64,000 nt of DNA from Lutispora saccharofermentans (GTDB lineage: Bacteria > Bacillota > Clostridia > Lutisporales > Lutisporaceae): contig NZ_JAJEKE010000009.1 of assembly GCF_024363565.1 (NCBI RefSeq), positions 62,001-126,000 of the forward strand, written 5' to 3'. Numbering within the stretch: position 1 is the first letter of the stretch; each line of letters begins with the position of its first letter. Made by a program: the position numbers and the translations under genes. The notes under the pieces were generated by a model. The model made no database searches. It saw only the letters and a list, made by a program, of their open reading frames with translations, and was not told where the DNA came from. Shown in pieces: positions 8,601-15,428 of the stretch.

Positions 8601-10230
8601 AGCGGGCTTCCACATGGATTGCTTCGTCGGTATGGGTAATCTCCGGCGCATAAAATCCGATGGAGCCTACCGGATAGATGGTGATGGTCTGGGAGGCTTC
8701 AAAGGCTCTGCCGATTTCATCAGTGAGCGTTCCGGTGAGCATATACACGCCCTTATCCTTAAAGCGGAGCGTACCTCCCTCGTTGACCAGCGTACCTTCA
8801 ACCGCATCCGCAAGGGCGATGGCCTCACCATTTTTGGTAAGGCTCCAGTCGACATTCAGACCGTCAGCCTCCTTCAGAGTCGTTACCACATTAAGAGTTG
8901 TATCAGTGTGGGATGCAGCTGGAAACGAAAAAGCGATTTCCGCTACAGAATAGACCTTTGAGTTTTCACTGTGAGTGAACGCCCTCCCTGTTTCATCGGT
9001 GATGGACGCTGTGAGCGTATATTCACCCTTGTTCCTGAACACAAAGGTACCGCCTTCGTTTCCAAGCTCGCCGTCCAGAATGTCAGTCGGCTGGACTGAT
9101 TCGCCGTCCTTTGTCGCCGACCACACGATATCGTGACCGTAGAGCTTTTCCAAGGGGAAGGCAAGCGTTACCGATTTGTCGGTATGGGTGGTATCCGGCA
9201 GGTCAAAGCTCAGGTCGATGACTGGATATACTGTAATCTGTTTGGACAGCACCGTTTCTTTTCCTCTGGCGTTTTTAGCTGTGGCGGTCAGGGTATACTG
9301 TCCGTCCTCCTTGAACTGAATGGCGCCGCCCTCCAAGCCAAGGGAACCGTTAACAGCATACTCCAGCTCCACAGGCTGTTGGAAGCCGTCCACGGCGGTT
9401 TTGGTCAGCGACCAGGTATAGCTTTTCATGTATTTCCACACGGGCATGACCTTTATCTCGCTGTCAGTATGAGCCGTTTCGGGAAGCTCAAAGCGTACCT
9501 GCGCGTCCGGATAATAATATCCGCCGCCTCCCGAACCTCCTGAACCGCCGCTCGTATTTCCCGGTGTTGGTGTGGGAGTCGGAGTCGGCTGATTTTCATC
9601 CGGATTTGTCGGAGTGGGTGTGGGCTGCTCGGTGGTACCCGGCGTTGGACTCGGAGTAGTTGTGTCCGGCTCTGTCGGCTTCGGAGTGACCTTGTCAATC
9701 ATATCCTCGGCGTCGCCCTTGGTAACAGGATCATTTGGACGGATTTTGTTGCCATCCGTATCCCCGATGATTCCGTCCTCACGGCCGGTGATGACATATC
9801 CCTTGTCATCATCCTTGATGTCCGACTGGTCATCATAACCGCTGTGCCCCTGTGTATTTTTAGCTTCCTCATCCTTATCCTCCGCTCTCACAAGCATCTT
9901 GACAATTTCCGCGCGGGTGATGGGATCGTCAGGATGGAAGCCGTCATGGTAATCGGCTGGATCAATGATTCCTGCGTCAATCAGCGCCTCAATGTACTTT
10001 TCCGACCAATGGCCGTCGATGTCTGAGAAGCTGGGCGGCTCTTTTTCCGTATTTGTGGTATCCAGTTGCATGTCCTTTGCCATAATGGCTGCGTACTCTC
10101 CGCGTGTGATGATGTCATCCTGCCCGATAAAGCTCTCCGGATGCATGCGATATGCCGTATAAATGCCGCCGCATATCAGAAGAAGCAGAGCAAGGGCAAT
10201 AATGACAATGCGCTTTCCTTTCTTTTTCAT
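5632..10230 (-). CDS. Giant SLH-domain surface protein with eleven Ig-like repeats
   Basis: About 1532 residues. A membrane helix (residues about 6-22, IVIIALALLLLICGGIY) is followed by degenerate SLH modules at about 35-160, the clearest being FSDIDGHWSEKYIEALIDAG and PDDPITRAEIVKMLVRA. A Thr/Pro linker and a Gly/Ser stretch ending in YYY (residues about 180-240) follow. Then come eleven tandem Ig-like repeats of about 92 residues, two further Ig/cadherin-like units and a C-terminal domain with no recognised motif. SLH modules bind cell-wall polysaccharide, so this should be a long surface stalk or adhesin, with no LPXTG signal. ATG 10230 is preferred over the TTG 12 nt upstream because of AAAGGA spacing. 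It may support cell contact for the element, which is inference. Confidence 0.8.
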   Translation of the reverse strand: MKKKGKRIVIIALALLLLICGGIYTAYRMHPESFIGQDDIITRGEYAAIMAKDMQLDTTNTEKEPPSFSDIDGHWSEKYIEALIDAGIIDPADYHDGFHPDDPITRAEIVKMLVRAEDKDEEAKNTQGHSGYDDQSDIKDDDKGYVITGREDGIIGDTDGNKIRPNDPVTKGDAEDMIDKVTPKPTEPDTTTPSPTPGTTEQPTPTPTNPDENQPTPTPTPTPGNTSGGSGGSGGGGYYYPDAQVRFELPETAHTDSEIKVMPVWKYMKSYTWSLTKTAVDGFQQPVELEYAVNGSLGLEGGAIQFKEDGQYTLTATAKNARGKETVLSKQITVYPVIDLSFDLPDTTHTDKSVTLAFPLEKLYGHDIVWSATKDGESVQPTDILDGELGNEGGTFVFRNKGEYTLTASITDETGRAFTHSENSKVYSVAEIAFSFPAASHTDTTLNVVTTLKEADGLNVDWSLTKNGEAIALADAVEGTLVNEGGTLRFKDKGVYMLTGTLTDEIGRAFEASQTITIYPVGSIGFYAPEITHTDEAIHVEARFENLGAAAIQWSLTRDGEAVDLADAVQGELTNAGGSIRFINKGEYVLKASFTDPAGRSYSYTAPVKVYPVPSISYTLPETAHTDTVVNVVPESSELGSLKVEWLLENGFGFQDFGTYVSGTLDNTGGAIRFKHAGTYELIARITDETGRVFLFENGGKIEVLPVLNISFELPEATHTDRTIDLRTRGNNNVLPVEWTLTKDGEQVEPSGIMEGSLNPYGGKICFTQVGDYTLTASMTDALSRVFSYSASTSVYPIPTISLSAPQIWYAGEAGTVSVIGTDLENLTEDWTVIKDDGGAEPYSNYASGTLTKAGGTITFPTKGQYKLTLTMTDPTGRTFVRSQSFTVYPIPSMTLSIPQTWHAGEAGTVGVSGTDLENLTASWTVRQGAGEAKPYYAYASGDLAKSGGTITFPSKGQYQLILTMTDVNGRPFTESRSFTVYPIPSVSLSSTQPWYVWEAGTVSVSGTDLENLTASWTISKDSGDVKPYSTYVNGTLSKVGGTITFPAKGQYELTLTLTDVTGRTFTKSQSFTVYPIPSITLGLTALSYSGDPIAVTASGSELNGTGIDWLISVDGGQAKPYTQYATGSVGTGGGSLTISTDKTIAVKLIAEATDVNGRKFTFTTNTATVKPIASFPFTIPSSVHIGGNFNVSLPSTSGLEGRTLTWSLTKDGTPASYSGSLSNSGGTIAINAPGSYVLAASTTDSTGRVFTYSQSITITNTAPNKPTGSATVTRTAQNGKLLVNISASATDPDGDAVTLEYSGNTADSYYPVGTSTVYVRARDVWGLYSDWTAITFTVTNSAPTTPVITRTPDGNSIAPGVPITITASSSDADGDAITYVWEGRPAQTSTNYPLGKNVVRVKAVDSTGAESPWAAIVFFIADPNRGGGMTLSGPESVILEQGIAGATITNYTFTVPPVSGHSGNDFGRVRGYNVLTGQWDQLDYATTTNGITFSRSLSPGIYSQLEFYYYTNHDCMYNKSNITYSVNFYFE
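6450..9500 (-). repeat. Eleven tandem Ig-like coding repeats
   Basis: Each unit is about 275 bp. Units 1-6 open with a PE/PxxTHTD-type strand and close with VYPV/I; units 7-9 open with PxxWxAGEAG and share long near-identical blocks (for example GTDLENLTASWT, GGTITFPxKGQY); units 10-11 are more diverged. The near identity of units 7-9 indicates recent duplication and makes this stretch prone to copy-number change and to assembly error. Confidence 0.8.
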
Positions 10231-10265
10231 GGGTTTTCTCAATCCTTTCTTTTAAATTTGACAAT

Positions 10266-10299
10266 GAAAAAGCCGGAACCATTTTTTCTGATTCCGGCC
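10266..10299 (-). terminator. Intrinsic terminator before the SLH gene
   Basis: On the minus strand GCCGGAA...TTCCGGC is followed by TTTTTCATTG. It lies between the 192-residue hypothetical gene and the SLH protein gene, so the giant gene probably has its own promoter or depends on read-through. Confidence 0.75.
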
Positions 10300-10316
10300 T
10301 CAAGTCCTTATTTGTT

Positions 10317-10895
10317 TCATAGCTTCATCTCCATGCCGCCTTGCTCCGGCTGTTCCTTCTGCAAGGCTTCCGGCAATGAGTGGACAACCTTTCCGTCAAG
10401 CATTTCAAATACGCAGAAGTCATCCCTATCACAGATCATAACCCTGTGCTGGTAGTCCTTCTGCATTTCGATGTAGTCCTGCACCTCCTTGATGCTGCAC
10501 AGCCACACGCCGGAGGTATATCTGCCGTCCGGCAAAAAACAATAGCCGCTGTACTGCGGCTCATGACTTTTCAGATCCAAGGCTTCAGTAGGACGGATTT
10601 GTGAAAGCTGTAGACGGACATGGTCGGTAAGGATTTCCGGCTTAGCGACGCCAAGTATGTCGCTCCGGTTCCACCGAACCTGCTCTCCGTCAGCAAGGGA
10701 AACGGCAAAGACAGATCTGCCACTGGGATTTGGATTGCTGCCGAAGCCTCCGGTGCAGAAGTACATCTGATGTTTGGCGCTGCGGAATCCCTCCGACAGC
10801 GTTGAGGGACTAAGGACAATGACCTTGCCGCCTATTGGCATACCGTATCCGGTTTGTATGCAGTCCTCCTGTGTAAATAATTCTTTCTCAGTCAA
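10317..10895 (-). CDS. Conserved element protein of unknown function
   Basis: 192 residues, soluble, no motif I recognise. It has a Gly-rich stretch YFCTGGFGSNPNPSGRSV, a segment YCFLPDGRYTSGVWLC and a polar C-terminus EQPEQGGMEMKL. It starts at TTG 893-895 (with AGGAG 10 nt upstream), just after the AbrB gene stop, so it is probably cotranscribed with the two AbrB-like genes. The similar Gln/Met-rich tails of several neighbours (for example GMQMNM at 12936) suggest a common family style in this element. The function is unknown. Confidence 0.6.
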   Translation of the reverse strand: MTEKELFTQEDCIQTGYGMPIGGKVIVLSPSTLSEGFRSAKHQMYFCTGGFGSNPNPSGRSVFAVSLADGEQVRWNRSDILGVAKPEILTDHVRLQLSQIRPTEALDLKSHEPQYSGYCFLPDGRYTSGVWLCSIKEVQDYIEMQKDYQHRVMICDRDDFCVFEMLDGKVVHSLPEALQKEQPEQGGMEMKL

Positions 10896-10896
10896 C

Positions 10897-11184
10897 TCAG
10901 ATCGGCTCCTTTCTTTTTTCGATGATATCCAGCAGCCTTGCCGCTATGGATATAAGCGTATCCTCCGGCATATCACGGATGGCGGCACGGACGAACGCCT
11001 CTACCGCCTCCGGCGACTGGTCGCCGATTTCAATGAGGTCAACCTTTTTAGCGGTGACGACGCCCTTCTGGACGCCAAGCCTCACAATGTCGCCATGCTC
11101 CATTTCAGCAGCGGCTCGGAGTGCCTTTGGAATCAGGACGCGGCCTTTTTCGTCAAGTATTTTGTAAATGGGCTTTGCTTTCAT
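10897..11184 (-). CDS. AbrB/MazE/SpoVT-type DNA-binding protein
   Basis: 95 residues. Residues about 7-50 fit the swapped-hairpin AbrB fold: YKILDEKGRVLIPKALRAAA, EHGDIVRLG, GVVTAKKVDLIE. The C-terminal half is helical. Such proteins are transition-state-type repressors or antitoxin-like DNA binders. It overlaps the upstream AbrB-like gene by 4 nt (ATGA), so the two form a coupled pair and may act as partners or as autoregulators of the element. A clear GGAGG precedes the ATG. Confidence 0.8.
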   Translation of the reverse strand: MKAKPIYKILDEKGRVLIPKALRAAAEMEHGDIVRLGVQKGVVTAKKVDLIEIGDQSPEAVEAFVRAAIRDMPEDTLISIAARLLDIIEKRKEPI

Positions 11185-11615
11185 ACGAAGTAACCCTCCT
11201 TTCTCATAACCTCCCGAACCGTGTCGGGGTTGATGCCGAGTGTAGCGAACAGCTCGTGAAGCTCATCCGGCAGATTATCCAGAATATCCGCTTCCAATAT
11301 AACGATGGCTCCCGGCGCACAGACAATTTCTAGAGCGCTTGCTTCCGAAATCTCAGCCGCTTCCAGAAGCAAGTCGGGAAGGGTCAGGGAAATCTCCACG
11401 TCATCTTCTTTGCAATCACACAACGGCTCATCTGCTTCAGGCGCATTGGGGGTAAGGACAAGCTGCGGACAGGTATTTTCAGCAGCCTCATCATCTACAG
11501 CGAGAGTGACATTCACCTCATCGCCCGGCTTCAGCCCTGCGGCGTCGAGCGCCCCTGTTTGCAGGGTGATACGACCGTGCTTATCCACGGACGTAACCAT
11601 TTTAAATAGCTTCAT
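11181..11615 (-). CDS. AbrB-like protein with acidic C-terminal extension
   Basis: 144 residues. The N-terminus FKMVTSVDKHGRITLQTGAL and LKPGDEVNVTLAVD matches the AbrB/SpoVT hairpin. The remainder is acidic with CDCKEDDVEISL and a helical tail DNLPDELHELFATLGINPD. It is the first gene of a pair with the shorter AbrB-like gene. A second-partner role in an antitoxin-like complex is possible but no toxin gene is adjacent. Start: ATG after AGGAGGATTAAT. The extended C-terminal region is not typical of AbrB and has no assigned role. Confidence 0.7.
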   Translation of the reverse strand: MKLFKMVTSVDKHGRITLQTGALDAAGLKPGDEVNVTLAVDDEAAENTCPQLVLTPNAPEADEPLCDCKEDDVEISLTLPDLLLEAAEISEASALEIVCAPGAIVILEADILDNLPDELHELFATLGINPDTVREVMRKEGYFV

Positions 11616-11651
11616 AATATTAATCCTCCTGAAAAATATGATTTGATTTTG

Positions 11652-12584
11652 TTATGGCATGCCGAAAAAACCGTCGACGTCGAATAAGCCCATTTGCAAA
11701 GGCATATCCCGCATGCGCTCGCCGGTATCGTAGTTGGAGATCAGCACCTCGGCATATTCACAGCCGTTGTCATAACGTTGCGCGAGGTTGTTGATTCGGC
11801 TGACCGCTTCGATATTGAAGTCTTTATACAACTCCCGAATGAATTCGCAGTCGTTGTAGCTGACCATCCATTTGCCCAGACAGGATGCCAAGGTATCTCT
11901 CAGACGGTAGTGATCCTCTTTTCTGAACACCACCTCGTAGTGTCCCTCCGTTTGATAATATGGGGGGTCGCAGTAAATGAAAGCGTGTTCTCGGTCGTAC
12001 TGCTTTATCAGAGCTTCAAAGTCCTTGTTCTCAATGACTGTGTCCTTGAGCCTCCGGCTTGCCTGCCAAATGAGGTCAAAGGTTTTACGGATATCGAAGG
12101 GCTGACATCCATAACTGGTGCAGCCGCTTCCGTAGCTTAATCGGATGAGCTTGTAAAAGGCTGCGGCGCGTTTCACATCGTTCATCTGCGCTTTTTCTAA
12201 AAGGATGGGCTTAATTTCTTCAAACTGAAGCTCAGTGAGATGCTTCTGCGCTATCTCCAATTCCTCATGCAGATACTCGTTTGTGAATTCCTCCTTCTCC
12301 AGGAATTTTCTCAGGACATTGAATTCGTCCCGCCCATTAAGAGGAAGAAAGCCAAGCTCTTTTAGCAAAGCCAGGGGTCTGTCACGGATACAGGTGAACA
12401 TATTGGCAAGGTCGGAGTTAAAATCGTTATATACCTCCATAACGGTGCTTGTCCTTCGACCGAATAACACCCAACCGCCTCCGCCAAATACCTCGATGTA
12501 CCTGCCGAATTCCTTCGGCAGCCTCTGATAAATCAGATCCCGCAGAGACTTTTTACCGCCCACCCAGCTGATGGGACTGTTCAT
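11652..12584 (-). CDS. D12-class DNA adenine N6-methyltransferase
   Basis: About 310 residues. The SAM-binding FxGxK-type motif is near the N-terminus (ISWVGGKKSLRDLIYQRLP), followed by EVFGGGGWVLF, YNDFNSDLANMF and the catalytic DPPY motif in AFIYCDPPYYQTEGHY. This is the Dam/D12 class, which methylates adenine N6 in short sites. No restriction enzyme is nearby, so it is likely a solitary methylase protecting the element or timing its replication. The ATG at 12582-12584 is chosen because GGAGGTGAT lies just upstream; a longer in-frame start exists at 12623. Target specificity cannot be read from sequence. Confidence 0.9.
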   Translation of the reverse strand: MNSPISWVGGKKSLRDLIYQRLPKEFGRYIEVFGGGGWVLFGRRTSTVMEVYNDFNSDLANMFTCIRDRPLALLKELGFLPLNGRDEFNVLRKFLEKEEFTNEYLHEELEIAQKHLTELQFEEIKPILLEKAQMNDVKRAAAFYKLIRLSYGSGCTSYGCQPFDIRKTFDLIWQASRRLKDTVIENKDFEALIKQYDREHAFIYCDPPYYQTEGHYEVVFRKEDHYRLRDTLASCLGKWMVSYNDCEFIRELYKDFNIEAVSRINNLAQRYDNGCEYAEVLISNYDTGERMRDMPLQMGLFDVDGFFGMP

Positions 12585-12588
12585 TGCA

Positions 12589-12792
12589 TCACCTCCCTCG
12601 GCTGCGGGAGCTAATCCTTTCAACCTCGGTTCTCAGACAGGAGCCGTCAGGACTCCAGCAGATGAAGCCGACGCCGGGATATGGGCAGCCATCACACCGG
12701 GTGGTATCTTTGGGCGGGGGGACAGTAAACTTTTTAGGCAGACCGGTTTCTCCCGCATTTGCTTTTGCTTCTGTGCTTAAATCATTGTTCAT
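12589..12792 (-). CDS. Small cysteine-containing element protein
   Basis: 67 residues. A conserved-looking core CDGCPYPGVGFICWSPDGSC has four cysteines, with CxxC spacing at its start that might bind zinc. It ends five bases before the methylase start, and a proper AAAGGAG site precedes its ATG, so it is probably cotranscribed with the methylase. No function is recognised. Confidence 0.55.
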   Translation of the reverse strand: MNNDLSTEAKANAGETGLPKKFTVPPPKDTTRCDGCPYPGVGFICWSPDGSCLRTEVERISSRSRGR

Positions 12793-12811
12793 GGTTCAGC
12801 TCCTTTCTCGG

Positions 12812-12853
12812 AAAAACAAAAAAGGCGCTGCCTTTTTTGTAAAGACGGCGCCC
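12812..12853 (-). terminator. Intrinsic terminator in the leader of the 12.8-kb gene
   Basis: On the minus strand a GGCGC...GCGCC hairpin enclosing a second AAAAAAGGCAG stretch is followed by TTTTTTGTTTTT. It ends 20 bases before the ATG of the small cysteine protein, in an attenuator-like position. Confidence 0.7.
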
Positions 12854-12894
12854 TCTCGTTCATTTATTTAGTTGTTTGGCTCACAGTTTGGAAA

Positions 12895-12938
12895 TAAAAA
12901 TAGCGCCCTTCAGCTTCAAGAGAAACTAAAGAGCGCTA
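12895..12938 (-). terminator. Intrinsic terminator after the 108-residue gene
   Basis: On the minus strand TAGCGCTC...GGGCGCTA is followed by TTTTTATTTCC. The stop codon of the gene at 12936 is part of the stem. Confidence 0.7.
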
Positions 12939-13262
12939 CATATTCATCTGCATTCCCTGGTCGGGGTATAGGATAGCGAAGCTTTTCGTCTGCAGATGCG
13001 TGACCGCCTCGCTCAATAAAAATTCGTGATTGGCCTTAAGCCAATTGAGATCCTCGGCTGTGGCGTCCTCCGGCTTACCTTCACCATAATAGTAAGATTT
13101 GACCGTCGCCGTTATATATTCTGATTCACCGAAGTCCTCGACTAGCTCTTTATATAACTGGGACTTTTGAATGTCCTCCGCTTCGGGGATACCACTCATG
13201 AGGCCGACTGCACTGATGCCGGTGTTGGTTTCCAGACCAATGATGGAGAACACCTTGCTCAT
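12936..13262 (-). CDS. Hypothetical element protein
   Basis: 108 residues, soluble and acidic. Visible segments are FSIIGLETNTGISAVGLMSG, a helical stretch IQKSQLYKELVEDFGESEYI and a Met-rich C-terminus. No domain is recognised. It follows the 169-residue gene by one base, with GGGAGGAATGTAAA before its ATG, so the two are one transcription unit. Proteins of this style occur next to Dam and AbrB genes in clostridial integrative elements; the function is unknown. Confidence 0.55.
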   Translation of the reverse strand: MSKVFSIIGLETNTGISAVGLMSGIPEAEDIQKSQLYKELVEDFGESEYITATVKSYYYGEGKPEDATAEDLNWLKANHEFLLSEAVTHLQTKSFAILYPDQGMQMNM

Positions 13263-13263
13263 T

Positions 13264-13773
13264 TTACATTCCTCCCATCACCGGACCGCCGTATCCAGCA
13301 TCAGGCGAGCTGTTTTTCATCTCCTGCTCCTGCTTCATGGAGTAATTTTCGCTGTCCCAAAAGCTGACATAGATTTCTCCATCCGGCGTTTTGATGGGAC
13401 GCTGCTCAAATCCTTCCCCATAACCATCAGAGTTCTGACCGCACACATAGTCCATAAGCGCAGCGGTTTCTTCTCCGGTGAGAGTCTCCTTCAGTCCTGC
13501 AGTCATGACTCCCCACAGCTCGCCATCAACAACCTCCACTGTCGGGTAGAGACTATGCACCTTTTCTTTAAGAGCTTCGTCGTGAATGTACTCGGCAAGA
13601 CCTCGGTCATTTTCAAAGTGCCGGTTCTCCTTTGCTATGGCAGCGAGGATTTGATCCTCATATGCCACCGCATCCCTGGACGAGATATCCTCCCGCTCAT
13701 CCTCCGAGCAGTCATACTGAGGGTAGCTGAAAATCTTCAGAGGGAAAAAGATACGCATTGTTTCGTTTGCCAT
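13264..13773 (-). CDS. Hypothetical element protein
   Basis: About 169 residues, soluble. It starts MANETMRIFFPLKIFSYP and has acidic helices and a C-terminus rich in Gly/Met (GYGGPVMGGM). I take the ATG at 13771-13773 because the GGAGG ribosome binding site lies inside the longer in-frame version that begins at 13788. It is the first gene of the minus-strand element block and follows a strong terminator at 13828-13859. No domain is recognised. Confidence 0.55.
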   Translation of the reverse strand: MANETMRIFFPLKIFSYPQYDCSEDEREDISSRDAVAYEDQILAAIAKENRHFENDRGLAEYIHDEALKEKVHSLYPTVEVVDGELWGVMTAGLKETLTGEETAALMDYVCGQNSDGYGEGFEQRPIKTPDGEIYVSFWDSENYSMKQEQEMKNSSPDAGYGGPVMGGM

Positions 13774-13814
13774 TTTGATTTCCTCCATTCGTTTTAGTAT
13801 GAGTCCCTAAAAAA

Positions 13815-13862
13815 GGGCATAAAAAAAGCGGGGGTATCTTCGTTAGAAAATACTCCCGCAAA
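13815..13862 (-). terminator. Strong terminator at the edge of the element block
   Basis: On the minus strand GCGGGAGTATTTT-CTAACG-AAGATACCCCCGC is followed by TTTTTTTATG. It insulates the element genes from the nucleotidyltransferase gene upstream, or attenuates read-through from it. G+C content falls sharply on its right-hand side. Confidence 0.8.
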
Positions 13863-13960
13863 TTTTCAGGAATCTTATATTTAATTAAATAAAAATAAAT
13901 TGGAATTTAGCAGCTTTTAGTTATGTCATAATTTCAACAACCTGGAATTTGATAATTTTT

Positions 13961-14461
13961 CTACTCTTTGCAATGGGATAATTTTTCTATGATATCCATA
14001 TCATGTTTATCAACTTCACGCAGTTCATAACCAGTATGAAACAACTTTTGCCCCTTAGCTGATATGCATGGTACACTCCTTCCGTTAAAAACAGCACTTC
14101 CAAAAATGTCAGCTTCAAACTCATACCAGCCGCCTTCCAAATCGGCTTGTTTTGCTGTGCCATCATTATTAAGAACGAATGGATGGATATCTACATAACT
14201 TAACTGTGAATGATACAGTTCTACTCGAACAGGGCTCCAATCTAAAACTACTTCATATCCATTTTCTTTCAAAACACGTAGTAGTTCATCTGTATATTGA
14301 GAATCGAAATCTATATCTATATCACGGTGTTCTCTTGTTTGTTTACCAGCCAGTACATCAACGCCCCAACCACCGTCCAACCAGTAACGGATTCTCGTAT
14401 TATCTAATAAATCTAAGACTTTTAACAAATCGTCTTGTGTTGCTATCTCTTTCTTTTTCAT
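13961..14461 (-). CDS. Lincosamide nucleotidyltransferase-like (Lnu family)
   Basis: 166 residues. The nucleotidyltransferase core is clear: IRYWLDGGWGVDVLAGKQ, REHRDIDIDFDSQYTDELL with the catalytic DxD, and YVDIHPFVLNNDG, followed by CISAKGQKLFHTGYEL. Spacing and motifs match Lnu(A/C)-type enzymes, which adenylylate lincosamides such as lincomycin and clindamycin. The length is as expected and no motif is missing. It is AT-rich compared with the element block and lies at its edge, typical of acquired resistance cargo. Related nucleotidyltransferases without drug activity exist, so resistance itself is inference. ATG follows GCGAGGTAATC. Confidence 0.8.
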   Translation of the reverse strand: MKKKEIATQDDLLKVLDLLDNTRIRYWLDGGWGVDVLAGKQTREHRDIDIDFDSQYTDELLRVLKENGYEVVLDWSPVRVELYHSQLSYVDIHPFVLNNDGTAKQADLEGGWYEFEADIFGSAVFNGRSVPCISAKGQKLFHTGYELREVDKHDMDIIEKLSHCKE

Positions 14462-14550
14462 GATTACCTCGCTCTTTCAAGTTTCAGTTTAGTGACTTTG
14501 CAAAATATAAATAATCTTTGCTCAAAGGCTACTTGATAAATTCCTGTTTG

Positions 14551-14847
14551 TCAGCCTGGATATGCGGAATCAAAATAAACATTAAATGGCAACCAACGAT
14601 AGTAGACACCAATGTTTCGTGTTTCGCCACTTGGATTTTCTTTCTTATAATAATACGCAAAATAGCAGTCATGGGCTGGTGAATATTCTACATCTTTGAG
14701 CTTATAATCGTTGCCATCTTCTTGCTTTGATATATAACTTCCTGTAACGATTTTGACAACCTGTTTTGGCAGAAAGTCGGAAAACCACGATAAAACAAAT
14801 GCAACGACAGTTATAATGATGATTCGTCCTTTTAGATTAGATTTCAT
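14551..14847 (-). CDS. Small membrane-anchored hypothetical protein
   Basis: 98 residues. An N-terminal membrane helix (residues about 8-23, IIIITVVAFVLSWFSD) is followed by an extracytoplasmic Tyr-rich domain (YKLKDVEYSPAHDCYFAYYY, GVYYRWLPFNVYFDS). The fold is not recognised. The ATG has AAAGGGGATAGTGT before it. It lies between the Lnu-like gene and the degraded toxin gene in an AT-rich accessory stretch. Confidence 0.5.
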   Translation of the reverse strand: MKSNLKGRIIIITVVAFVLSWFSDFLPKQVVKIVTGSYISKQEDGNDYKLKDVEYSPAHDCYFAYYYKKENPSGETRNIGVYYRWLPFNVYFDSAYPG

Positions 14848-14910
14848 ACACTATCCCCTTTCAAATTTCTGTTAATCTACATGTTAGTATTAATAATTTT
14901 ACTTCACCAG

Positions 14911-15081
14911 CTATCCATGAACCTGTCTGCAATCTACGATATAGTCAACATACACCGTCTGATCCTAGATCTGATACAGAATTAAATACCATTTCTCAAC
15001 AAACATCTTATGATACTTGTTCAGCGGTATAAATTTAAATATCGGATGGTCATAGTTGTCAGTAAAAAGTTTATCATTCAT
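14911..15081 (-). pseudogene. Broken RelE/ParE-like toxin remnant
   Basis: Reading minus from ATG 15079-15081 gives MNDKLFTDNYDHPIFKF, KYHKMFVEKWYLILYQI, an in-frame amber codon at 14965-14967, then DQTVYVDYIVDCRQ. After that a frameshift separates the expected continuation (DSW) from the frame. Alternating beta strands ending in VDYIVDCRQ are like RelE/ParE-family toxins, from memory. An internal stop plus a frameshift mark it as decayed. No antitoxin gene is seen beside it. Confidence 0.45.
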
Positions 15082-15422
15082 GACTCTCTAAAACCGCACT
15101 TCTGATAAAAATCAAGAGCGGAAAGACTGTCACCAATTCCGACAAGCATAGCTTTACAATCAGTGTAATAGGAGAACAGAAGTTCTATCAAGCTTTTTCC
15201 ATAGCCTTTTCGCTGACAATCAGGCTTAACTGCAATATTTTTAAGCTCATAAATGCCGTCTGTCTCTTTAGTAACCACGCATTCAGCTTTTACCTCATTG
15301 TCATCCAAAATATGCATTTTGCCACGTTCGAGGTATTTATCTATCATATTTTCCTGTTCATCTGCCAGGAACAGCAGGTCGATATATTCTTTTTTTGTTC
15401 CTGAAACTTTTATGATAGCCAT
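15078..15422 (-). CDS. GNAT-family N-acetyltransferase (short)
   Basis: About 114 residues. The acetyl-CoA binding motif is visible as LKNIAVKPDCQRKGYGKSL, followed by the C-terminal LDFYQKCGF motif. The protein ends almost at once after that motif (GFRES), where relatives usually continue for roughly 20 residues, so the 3' end may have been replaced by the toxin remnant that overlaps it. I chose the second ATG (15420-15422) because AGAGGT lies 8 nt upstream. The substrate is unknown. Confidence 0.7.
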   Translation of the reverse strand: MAIIKVSGTKKEYIDLLFLADEQENMIDKYLERGKMHILDDNEVKAECVVTKETDGIYELKNIAVKPDCQRKGYGKSLIELLFSYYTDCKAMLVGIGDSLSALDFYQKCGFRES

Positions 15423-15428
15423 AAACAT

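Noticed and set aside
6450-9500. Regular repeats of about 275 bp that might be taken for a CRISPR-like or satellite array
   Set aside because: They are in-frame coding repeats of an Ig-like surface protein, with unit length far above CRISPR repeats and no spacers.
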